DNA from: Tannerella sp.
Lineage (GTDB): Bacteria > Bacteroidota > Bacteroidia > Bacteroidales > Tannerellaceae
NCBI GenBank assembly: GCA_031267485.1
Contig: JAIRYY010000030.1
Span: 1 to 5,724 of the forward strand
DNA length: 5,724 bases
Direction of reading: 5' to 3'
Part shown: positions 1 through 5,420 of the stretch, in pieces
Numbering within the stretch: position 1 is the stretch's first letter
Layout of the letters: each line of letters starts with the position of its first letter
The notes under the pieces: generated by a model
Told to the model about the DNA's origin: nothing
Databases searched by the model: none
What the model saw: the letters and a program-made list of their open reading frames with translations, nothing else
Position numbers and translations under genes: made by a program

Positions 1-224
1 TCGTAGTAGACCGAACGCGTCCATATATTACTTGGGCGCAACCGTCCGCGATACGACGGCTGCGTATAGTCCGCGTACTTCTTCATAAAATAATCATTGG
101 CGACAATCAGCGTTTTCAATGTCTCCCGGCGATCGGGAGAAGAAGCCGGCGACTGGGCATTTATCGTGAACGAACTCAATGCGGCGCAACAAATCAGCAA
201 CAAAAGCAAGCAATTTTTCTTCAT
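1..224 (-). CDS. GH88/GH105-family unsaturated glucuronyl/rhamnogalacturonyl hydrolase, N-terminal part (cut by left edge)
   Basis: Reading the minus strand from ATG at 224 gives 74 open codons to the window edge. Residues 1-23 form a signal peptide: MKK, then a Leu/Ile/Cys-rich core, then ending INA. Predicted cleavage leaves Gln24. Neither Cys sits in a good lipobox, so a soluble periplasmic enzyme is more likely than a lipoprotein. The segment after residue 40 (VANDYFMKKYADY, then RPSNIWTRSVYYE) matches what I know of the N-terminal first helices of Bacteroidales GH88/105 proteins, where PSNIWTR-VYYEGL is typical. This family hydrates and cleaves the unsaturated uronic acid left at chain ends by polysaccharide lyases. 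The catalytic Asp region lies outside the window, so substrate cannot be judged from this part; the divergent RG-I genes suggest an RG-I role. The upstream sequence is AT-rich with no Shine-Dalgarno. It is the third GH105-type module in this window. Confidence 0.82.
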   Translation of the reverse strand, partial: MKKNCLLLLLICCAALSSFTINAQSPASSPDRRETLKTLIVANDYFMKKYADYTQPSYRGRLRPSNIWTRSVYY

Positions 225-269
225 ACAAGTGTCTTTTATAAAAGTTAAAAATTTAATTTTTGAGAAGTC

Positions 270-302
270 CAAAAGTAGATAAGATAAACCATACACGCCA
301 AT
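270..302 (-). promoter_or_regulatory. Bacteroides-type promoter for the leftward GH105 gene
   Basis: On the minus strand TACTTTTG (forward 277-270) fits the Bacteroides -7 consensus TAnnTTTG exactly. ATTG (forward 302-299), one mismatch from the -33 TTTG, lies 21 bases upstream of it. Transcription would begin near 263, giving a leader of about 39 bases before ATG 224. This is a consensus match only. Confidence 0.5.
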
Positions 303-359
303 AGAAAATCGTACAAAAAACTTAATAATAATACAAATCAGGTGATAATCATTCATATC

Positions 360-372
360 CGGGGATTTCCCG
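360..372. promoter_or_regulatory. Small GC-rich dyad in the divergent region
   Basis: CGGG-GATTT-CCCG is a 4-bp dyad with a 5-base spacer. It stands out as a GC-rich island in AT-rich DNA, midway between the two promoters. It could be an operator half-site pair or chance. Confidence 0.2.
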
Positions 373-399
373 AATAAATTTCTATTTTTTTGTACAATA

Positions 400-415
400 A
401 TTCATTTCGATGAAT
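400..415. promoter_or_regulatory. Inverted repeat ATTCAT-TTCG-ATGAAT
   Basis: A perfect 6-bp inverted repeat with a 4-base TTCG spacer lies between the two direct T7-GTA copies. It is upstream of the inferred rightward transcription start, so it would act as a DNA operator rather than an RNA hairpin. A single further ATTCAT occurs at 351-356. Confidence 0.3.
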
Positions 416-484
416 AATTATTTGCGTTTTTTTGTATCGCCGACTTTGAGCGCAATGATACATATAAAATATAAATACTTTTAC

Positions 485-492
485 TATATTTG
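485..492 (+). promoter_or_regulatory. -7 box of the rightward RG-I operon promoter
   Basis: TATATTTG matches TAnnTTTG exactly. No TTTG lies at the usual -33 distance (the nearest, 445-448, is too far), which fits a promoter that needs an activator. The inferred transcription start is near 499. That leaves a leader of about 36 bases before ATG 535 and argues against the in-frame TTG at 490, which would lie inside the promoter. Confidence 0.5.
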
Positions 493-534
493 GGCGTTTT
501 TTTTATGTTGAATTTCACTTTTAAATTTAAGCCA

Positions 535-1707
535 ATGAAACGTATCTGTTTATTTTTTGTATTTATGTTCTGTTCTGCAGCCATGATAAATGCGCAGGGC
601 CTCGATACTTCGTCCTGTGCGCGGTGGTTTGCCGGTTCCGAAATGAAAAGATTCCCCGAAGCATGGCAGCTGGATCACGGCCGGCGGCTGTATTTCGGAT
701 ACTCGCAGGGCGTGGGATGCTGCGCCATGCTGAAGATGTGGAAAGCGACAGGCGAACAGCGCTATTTCGATTACGTCGAAAAATGGGCGGACGCCCTGAT
801 TGACAGCGCCGGAAACATTCACCTCTATCAGGCCGAGATGTACAATATCGACTATATCAACTCCGGCAAGACGCTGTTTGATTTGTATCGCGCGACGGGA
901 AACGGGAAATACAAACTGGCCATGGACAGGCTCGTCCGGCAGATGAGATATCATCCGCGCACGACGGACGGAGGATTCTGGCACAAACTGATTTATCAGC
1001 ATCAGATGTGGCTCGACGGCCTGTACATGGCGGCGCCGTTTCTGGCGCAGTATGGCGCGGAGTTCGACCAGCCGGAATGGATTGACGAAGCGGTGAAACA
1101 GTTCCGGCTGTGCCACAAGCATACGTACGACGAAAAAACGGGGCTGTATCATCACGCCTGGGACGAGAGCCGCAGCCAGAAATGGGCAGACCCGGAGACG
1201 GGACATTCCCCCAATTTCTGGGGACGAAGCATCGGATGGTGGTTCATGGCGCTCGTCGACGCGCTTGATTTCATCCCCGAAAACCATGAGGGACGGGCGG
1301 ATATGATTCGCATGATAAGGGGGCTTACCGAAACGCTGCCCAAATATCAGGACGGGGACGGGCTTTGGTATCAGGTGATCGACCAGGCGGAACGGGAAGG
1401 CAATTATCCCGAAGCCTCCGTCACGGCGCAATGCATGTACGCACTGGCCAAAGCCGTCAACCGGGGATATGTCGACCCCGGATACAGGGCGGTGGCGGAA
1501 AAAGCCTTTAACGGGTTGAGGTCAAAACTGATTGTGAAAAACGCGGACGGCACGCTCACCCTCACGCGCTGCTGCGAGGTCGGCGGACTTGGAGGGAATC
1601 CGTACCGCGACGGCAGTTTCGAGTATTATATAAATGAGAAGATTCGCGATAACGACGCCAAAGCGACCGGCCCGTTCATCATGGGATGTCTGGAACTGGG
1701 GAAATGA
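535..1707 (+). CDS. GH105 unsaturated rhamnogalacturonyl hydrolase, secreted
   Basis: A 390-residue protein. Residues 1-20 are a signal peptide (INA before Gln21), so it acts in the periplasm. The rest is a single (alpha/alpha)6-barrel of usual GH105 length. Active-site residues recalled for B. subtilis YteR fall at a constant offset of +18: Asp106 (YNIDYINSGK), His150 (GGFWHK), Trp159 and catalytic Asp161 (MWLDGLYM), His207 (GLYHHAW), and Trp229, Arg231 and Trp235 (FWGRSIGWW). Family knowledge: these enzymes hydrate the 4,5-unsaturated galacturonyl residue left by RG lyases, releasing a keto-sugar and rhamnose. The RG-I substrate is inferred from the fused acetylesterase and rhaM downstream; other GH105 members act on ulvan or arabinogalactan products. 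ATG 535 is chosen because the signal peptide starts there and the -7 box lies just upstream. It is the first gene of a probable three-gene operon, 74 bases before the next. Confidence 0.92.
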   Translation: MKRICLFFVFMFCSAAMINAQGLDTSSCARWFAGSEMKRFPEAWQLDHGRRLYFGYSQGVGCCAMLKMWKATGEQRYFDYVEKWADALIDSAGNIHLYQAEMYNIDYINSGKTLFDLYRATGNGKYKLAMDRLVRQMRYHPRTTDGGFWHKLIYQHQMWLDGLYMAAPFLAQYGAEFDQPEWIDEAVKQFRLCHKHTYDEKTGLYHHAWDESRSQKWADPETGHSPNFWGRSIGWWFMALVDALDFIPENHEGRADMIRMIRGLTETLPKYQDGDGLWYQVIDQAEREGNYPEASVTAQCMYALAKAVNRGYVDPGYRAVAEKAFNGLRSKLIVKNADGTLTLTRCCEVGGLGGNPYRDGSFEYYINEKIRDNDAKATGPFIMGCLELGK

Positions 1708-1781
1708 ACGGGGCCGCAGGGGAAAGACCGAATCCGCAACCGGAAATATCAACAACAATATAAAAACATAAATTCTTGATT

Positions 1782-3953
1782 ATGAAAATGAATATTTCAA
1801 TGAAAGCCGCTAAAAGGATCGTGACGGTTGTCTTTTTGATGACGGGGCTTGCCGCCGGAGGCAGCGCGCAGAACAAAAAGGCCGAGACAAACGATTCGAA
1901 CACGCCCCTGCACCTTTTGCAGCCCGAATACAAAACCCCGTACGGCGTTCCGTCGGCGGAAAAGGTAAAGAACGATCTCGACCGTATTTACTCCTATCTC
2001 GTGACATGCACGCCCGTGCGGGTTGTAGACAAAAAAACGGGCAAGGCAATCGACGGTTACGAAAACCTGCCTCCCGAAGCGCAGCTGGAACGCGGCACAT
2101 TCCGGCTGGCGAGCTATGAATGGGGCGTCACCTATTCGGCGATGCAAATCGTTGCCGACGCGACCGGCGACCGGCGCTATGCGGATTACGTAAACGAACG
2201 GTTCAACTTCCTGTCGACGATATATCCCCATTTCAAAAAGGCTTATTACGAACACGGGGCGACCGACCCGCAGATGCTGCAAATCATGCAGCCCAAAGCC
2301 CTCGACGACGCCGGCGCGATGTGTGCGGCCATGATAAAGGCGCAGCTGAACGACCGCAACCTCAAACTGGGCGATATGATAGAGAATTATTTCAACTTTG
2401 TCATGTACGGGGAGCACAGGCTAAGCGACGGCACGCTGGCGCGCAACCGGCCGCAGCGGAACACGGTATGGCTCGACGACATGTACATGGGCATTCCCGC
2501 CATGGCGTGGATGGGACGGTACGCGAGCGACAACCAGAGCCGGTACCTTTCGGAAGCGGTCAGGCAGATAAAACAGTTTTCGGCGCGCATGTTCGTCCCG
2601 GAAAAAGGACTCTTCCGCCACGGGTGGGTCGAGGCATCGCCGGAGCACCCGTCGTTTTTCTGGGGGCGCGCCAACGGCTGGGCCATGCTGACGCTGTGCG
2701 ACGTGCTCGACGCGCTTCCCGCCGGCTATCAGGGACGGGACGAGGCGCTTCAGCTGCTGCGCTCCCACGTGAAAGGCATCGCCGCGTGTCAGAGCGGCGA
2801 CGGGTTCTGGCATCAGCTGCTCGACCGCAGCGACTCCTATCTCGAGACCTCCGCAACCGCCATCTTCACCTACTGCGTGGCGCACGCCATCAACAAGGGA
2901 TGGATTGACCCGGTGGCCTACGGCCCGGTGGCAAACCTGGGCTGGCAGGCCGTTTCGACGAAAATAAACGGCGGGGGGCAGGTCGAAGGCACGTGCGTCG
3001 GCACGGGAATGGCCTTCGACGCGGCATTCTACTACTACCGCCCCGTCAACGTCCATGCCGCGCACGGATACGGGCCGGCGTTAATGGCGGGCGGCGAAAT
3101 GATAAAGCTGCTGAACTCGTATTTCCCCGCAATGAACGACAACGCCGTACAGTATTACGCGGATGAGCAGAAGACAAAGGCGCCGATTTTCGCCTATGCA
3201 AGTTCGCGCAATCCGAGCAGCATCCTGCCGGGCATGAGCCGCAGGGGCAAAAATCCCGTCATCTTCACGATAGGCGATTCCACCGTAAAATGCGGCGGCG
3301 GAAACGGCGAAGACAACATGTGGGGATGGGGCAGTTTCTTCAGCATGTTCTTCGACACGGCGCGCGTGACGGTCGAAAATCACGCCCTGGGCGGACGCAG
3401 CAGCCGCACGTACCATACCGAAGGGTTATGGGGCAAAGTGCTGCCGGCCGTCAGGGAAGGCGATTACGTAATCATCGACTTCGGGCACAACGACGGCGGG
3501 CCGGTGAACACGGGACGCGCCCGCGCATCGCTTCCCGGCACGGGAGAGGAAAGCCGGACGGTCGTAATGGAACGCCACGGCGGCAAGGAAGAAGTATTCA
3601 CCTTCGGCCACTACACGCGCATGTACATCCGCCAGGCCAAAGCCCGCGGAGCAACCGTCATCGTCACCTCCATAACGCCCGGAAACAGATGGACGGACGA
3701 CGGACGCATCAGGCGGGTAAACGAAACGAACGGCAAATGGTCGCGGGAAGTAGCCGGACAGGAAGGCGTGTACTACATCGACCTGAACGAAATCACCGCC
3801 CTCAAGCTCGAAGCGCTCGGCCGGGAAAAGACGGCCGAACTGTTCGTCGACGGCGTGCACAACACGAGAGAGGGCGCCGTCATGAACGCCGAATCCGTCA
3901 TAGACGGCCTGAAGCAGACCGACTGCTCCCTGCTGAACCTGTTATTGAAATGA
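1782..3953 (+). CDS. Bifunctional GH105 hydrolase - SGNH (CE12-like) rhamnogalacturonan acetylesterase fusion
   Basis: A 723-residue secreted enzyme. The signal peptide covers about residues 1-29 (GGSA before Gln30). Residues about 55-455 form a GH105 barrel: Asp175/Asp176, Asp232 as the likely catalytic acid (VWLDDMYM), His280 (FRHGW), and Trp294, Arg296 and Trp300 (FWGRANGW). The position of YteR His132 holds Arg221. After a linker (about 456-490), residues 491-712 form an SGNH hydrolase with all blocks present: Ser500 in GDSTV, GGRSSRTY from Gly537, Asn570 in FGHND, and Asp690/His693 in DGVHN. These are the marks of RG acetylesterases (CE12, YesT-like). It would remove acetyl groups from galacturonate and cleave the unsaturated uronyl-rhamnose bond on the same short substrate. 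Start choice: ATG 1782 gives a signal peptide with a Lys-containing n-region; ATG 1788 or 1800 would only shorten it, and TTG 1776 is unlikely. No promoter-like box is visible in the 74-base gap, so it is probably co-transcribed with the preceding gene. Confidence 0.93.
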   Translation: MKMNISMKAAKRIVTVVFLMTGLAAGGSAQNKKAETNDSNTPLHLLQPEYKTPYGVPSAEKVKNDLDRIYSYLVTCTPVRVVDKKTGKAIDGYENLPPEAQLERGTFRLASYEWGVTYSAMQIVADATGDRRYADYVNERFNFLSTIYPHFKKAYYEHGATDPQMLQIMQPKALDDAGAMCAAMIKAQLNDRNLKLGDMIENYFNFVMYGEHRLSDGTLARNRPQRNTVWLDDMYMGIPAMAWMGRYASDNQSRYLSEAVRQIKQFSARMFVPEKGLFRHGWVEASPEHPSFFWGRANGWAMLTLCDVLDALPAGYQGRDEALQLLRSHVKGIAACQSGDGFWHQLLDRSDSYLETSATAIFTYCVAHAINKGWIDPVAYGPVANLGWQAVSTKINGGGQVEGTCVGTGMAFDAAFYYYRPVNVHAAHGYGPALMAGGEMIKLLNSYFPAMNDNAVQYYADEQKTKAPIFAYASSRNPSSILPGMSRRGKNPVIFTIGDSTVKCGGGNGEDNMWGWGSFFSMFFDTARVTVENHALGGRSSRTYHTEGLWGKVLPAVREGDYVIIDFGHNDGGPVNTGRARASLPGTGEESRTVVMERHGGKEEVFTFGHYTRMYIRQAKARGATVIVTSITPGNRWTDDGRIRRVNETNGKWSREVAGQEGVYYIDLNEITALKLEALGREKTAELFVDGVHNTREGAVMNAESVIDGLKQTDCSLLNLLLK

Positions 3954-3988
3954 ATTTTGTTATTGTTGAACTTAATATATTTACATCT

Positions 3989-4303
3989 ATGAAACGAGAA
4001 GCATTTAAAATGTACCTTAAACCCGGGCTTGAGCAGGAATACCAAAAACGCCATGCAGCCATCTGGCCCGAACTGCGCGAACTGCTATCCCGAAACGGGG
4101 TTTTCGACTACTCCATCTATTGGGACAGGGAGACGAATATCCTCTTTGCGTTCCAGAAAACGGAAGGAGAGGCATCGTCGCAGGACATGGGAACCAATCC
4201 GATTGTGCAGAAATGGTGGGACTACATGGCCGACATCATGGAAGTCAACCCCGACAACTCCCCCGTCAGCATACCCCTGACGGAAGTTTTCCACATGGAT
4301 TGA
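3989..4303 (+). CDS. rhaM: L-rhamnose mutarotase
   Basis: A 104-residue cytoplasmic protein without signal peptide, the same length as E. coli RhaM (YiiL). It aligns with it from memory end to end: Tyr18 and His22 (EYQKRHAAIWPEL), the tryptophan pair Trp76/Trp77 (KWWDYM), and the C-terminal NPDNSPVS motif ending in EVFHMD. Family: a dimeric alpha/beta barrel that interconverts alpha- and beta-L-rhamnose, supplying the anomer used by rhamnose isomerase. It is 35 bases after the fusion gene and is probably the last gene of the operon, linking periplasmic release of rhamnose to its breakdown in the cytoplasm. ATG 3989 gives the exact family length. An in-frame ATG at 3950 overlaps the previous stop (ATGA) and would add 13 residues not expected in the family. 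A TATATTTA at 3976 is too close to the start to serve as a promoter. Confidence 0.96.
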   Translation: MKREAFKMYLKPGLEQEYQKRHAAIWPELRELLSRNGVFDYSIYWDRETNILFAFQKTEGEASSQDMGTNPIVQKWWDYMADIMEVNPDNSPVSIPLTEVFHMD

Positions 4304-4333
4304 ACCGCCGGCGCACCGTTTTTTTTTACGGAA

Positions 4334-4377
4334 CGCTCCATCAAGCCCGCGCCTGTCGGGGCGGGCTTGACTGAGCG
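4334..4377 (+). terminator. Long hairpin closing the RG-I operon
   Basis: CGCTC (4334-4338), a 2-base internal loop, then TCAAGCCCGC (4341-4350) pairs perfectly with GCGGGCTTGA (4361-4370) and GAGCG (4373-4377), around a 10-base apex that can close two further G-C pairs. It starts 30 bases after the rhaM stop, as expected for a terminator or 3' stabilising hairpin. No U-run follows on either strand; the nine-T run at 4319-4327 comes before the stem. A classic intrinsic terminator is therefore not certain. Confidence 0.5.
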
Positions 4378-4462
4378 CCGACAAAATTTGATGCTGACAA
4401 AAAAAATAACAGATAACATGAATTGCTTCGATAAAAAAAATATTCCCTGTTTTGATTTAATT

Positions 4463-4476
4463 AACACCTCCGTGTT
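4463..4476. repeat. Inverted repeat AACAC-CTCC-GTGTT
   Basis: A perfect 5-bp stem with a 4-base loop. It is flanked by AATT on both sides, which could add four more pairs across a GGTT bulge on the right. It could be a small RNA hairpin or a border of the leader module. Confidence 0.35.
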
Positions 4477-4657
4477 GGTTAATTCGGATTATTTCTTAGA
4501 GAGAGATGAGTAGGCGTATATCCATATAACATTATCCATTACTCCTACGCACGCACGCGCGAAAGATTCCAAAACATATTTAGCTGGAAAACCGTTGTCG
4601 GACGGGCAAAAAAAGCATCGCGGAAACTTTATGTTTACACCCGGAGCTTTTATGCTC

Positions 4658-4706
4658 GGCTGTAAGAACCGTATAGCCGGCTATAAGAGCCATATAGCCG
4701 GCTGTA
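4658..4706. repeat. 21-bp tandem repeat, each full unit a 7-7-7 stem-loop
   Basis: Two complete adjoining 21-base units (4658-4678 and 4679-4699) are followed by the first 7 bases of a third (GGCTGTA, 4700-4706). Each full unit has a 7-base arm, 7-base loop and 7-base arm: GGCTGTA/TATAGCC (one G-U pair) with loop AGAACCG, and GGCTATA/TATAGCC (perfect) with loop AGAGCCA. The A/G and G/A differences between units leave the pairing intact. The stretch lies 42-91 bases before ATG 4749. A more decayed, similar stem (GAGC-TTTTAT-GCTC, 4644-4657) sits just upstream. Confidence 0.7.
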
Positions 4707-4748
4707 TTGGGCAAGAAACAATCACTGACCTTATAAAACAATTCAGTC

Positions 4749-5420
4749 ATGAGAAAGAAAAGTTATATACCTATAAAAGAATCGGAATTTTACTCCTGGG
4801 TAAAGAATTTAGTGAAAGTATCAACGGCAAAAGCCTCACAGTGGCAAATCCCCCCGGCACAGATTCAAAAACTGAGCGCGTCATTCACTTTCTTCGACGG
4901 AAAGTACCGGATTGCCGTCGACCCGGCCACGCGTACGGCGGCAGCCGTGCAGGACAAAAATGATGCGAAGAAGATTCTTACCGGCGACACGCGCGGATTC
5001 TGCATGGGCTACCTGATGTACAACCAGCTGCTGACAAATGCCGATCGCGACCTGCTGCAACTGCCCATTCCGGACAGGAAACTCACGCCCATTCCGCCGC
5101 CGAAAGGCACGCCCGAAGGCAGGGTCGACACGTCCGTACATCAGCGTCACACGCTCCATGTCGCCGACAAAGTGGAAGTACGGCCGCACGGCGGACTGCC
5201 CGACGGCGTGGCCGGCTTCGAGACGTGGCGTTTCATCGGCGACGGGATGCCGACCGACGACAGCGGCTTCACCTACGTCGCCACCTCGACCACCACGAAG
5301 CTCGTCATCGACTATCCGCTCGCCAAAGTCGGCAAAACCGTCCGGTTCCGTTTCCGCTGGGTCAACACCCGCAACCAGCCCGGCCCCTGGAGCGAAATCA
5401 TCAGCGCCGTCATACCGTAA
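4749..5420 (+). CDS. Uncharacterised Bacteroidota orphan-family protein: helical N-terminal domain, Pro-rich linker, Fn3-like C-terminal domain
   Basis: A 223-residue protein with no signal peptide or membrane segment. From memory I recognise a family, common in Bacteroidota and also seen in treponemes, with no assigned function. Its hallmarks are the start MRKK-YIP, a central KNDAK, TNADR or TNEDR followed by a short Leu/Ile-Pro stretch, a TPIPPP linker, and an ending like GPWSEIISAVIP. All are present: MRKKSYIP at 1-8, KNDAK at 70-74, TNADR at 96-100, TPIPPP at 113-118, and GPWSEIISAVIP at 212-223. Residues 1-105 look mostly alpha-helical. Residues 125-223 look like a beta-sandwich of fibronectin-III type, with a typical last pair of strands (KTVRFRFRWVN, then PWSEIISAVIP). 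The first 100 bases are about 34% GC; 5161-5220 is about 72%. The gene stands alone behind a long structured leader. ATG 4749 matches the family start. An overlapping frame from TTG 4595 is judged spurious. Confidence 0.85.
   Translation: MRKKSYIPIKESEFYSWVKNLVKVSTAKASQWQIPPAQIQKLSASFTFFDGKYRIAVDPATRTAAAVQDKNDAKKILTGDTRGFCMGYLMYNQLLTNADRDLLQLPIPDRKLTPIPPPKGTPEGRVDTSVHQRHTLHVADKVEVRPHGGLPDGVAGFETWRFIGDGMPTDDSGFTYVATSTTTKLVIDYPLAKVGKTVRFRFRWVNTRNQPGPWSEIISAVIP

Larger units (their letters stand above)
311..436. promoter_or_regulatory. Divergent control region with three T6-GTA elements (candidate operators)
   Basis: The 310-bp gap between the two divergent GH105 starts is strongly AT-rich and holds no gene. 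It contains the 10-mer TTTTTTTGTA twice on the plus strand, at 385-394 and 427-436, exactly 42 bp apart (about four helical turns). An inverted copy, GTACAAAAAA, at 311-320 forms a perfect 10-bp inverted repeat with TTTTTTGTAC at 386-395. The inverted copy lies just upstream of the leftward -33 box; the direct copies lie about 65 and 107 bases upstream of the inferred rightward start. This arrangement suits an activator serving both directions, such as a hybrid two-component or AraC-type regulator. T-runs also arise by chance in AT-rich DNA, so function is inferred. Confidence 0.35.
4378..4748. other. Non-coding AT-rich leader upstream of the orphan-family gene
   Basis: This 371-base stretch has no convincing gene on either strand. 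From left to right it holds two A8 runs (near 4400 and 4433), a hairpin (4463-4476), a GA-rich stretch (about 4498-4510), two TATCCAT words in an AT-rich patch (about 4519-4540), an ACGC-type simple repeat (about 4546-4562), and tandem stem-loop repeats (4658-4706) ending 42 bases before the next start. I found no TAnnTTTG promoter box here and no tRNA or known riboswitch pattern. Such a long structured leader before one gene suggests a regulatory RNA or an element border. Confidence 0.5.

Noticed and set aside
97..282. A 61-codon plus-strand frame at the left end
   Set aside because: It lies opposite the N-terminal end of the leftward GH105 gene, whose signal peptide and family motifs are clear.
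490..534. TTG at 490 as the start of the stand-alone GH105
   Set aside because: It lies within the -7 box and would place 15 residues ahead of a normal signal peptide beginning at ATG 535.
550..1431. A 293-codon minus-strand frame opposite the stand-alone GH105
   Set aside because: It is antisense to a gene with all catalytic residues in place, and has no family resemblance of its own.
2120..2908. A 262-codon plus-strand frame inside the fusion gene
   Set aside because: It is a frame shadow of the GC-rich GH105 module, with extreme Arg/Ala content and no domain.
3956..3983. TTTG plus TATATTTA as an internal promoter before rhaM
   Set aside because: The -7 box has a mismatch, the spacing is only 16, and the inferred start would fall at or after the rhaM ATG. 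AT-rich sequence before starts is normal in this group.
4546..4562. ACGC simple repeat as a phase-variation tract
   Set aside because: It is short and imperfect, and lies about 190 bases from the gene start with no promoter around it.
4658..4706. CRISPR array
   Set aside because: The units adjoin with no unique spacers, there are only two to three of them, and no cas gene is in the window.
4304..4748. Insertion-sequence remnant or tRNA in the long gap
   Set aside because: No transposase fragment, terminal inverted repeats with target duplication, or tRNA cloverleaf/T-loop pattern was seen on either strand.
4595..4963. A 122-codon plus-strand frame running through the tandem repeats and into the orphan gene
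   Set aside because: It begins at TTG, its 7-residue periodicity simply mirrors the 21-bp repeat, and it overlaps the recognised 4749-5420 gene in another frame with an Arg/Pro-rich tail typical of a shadow.
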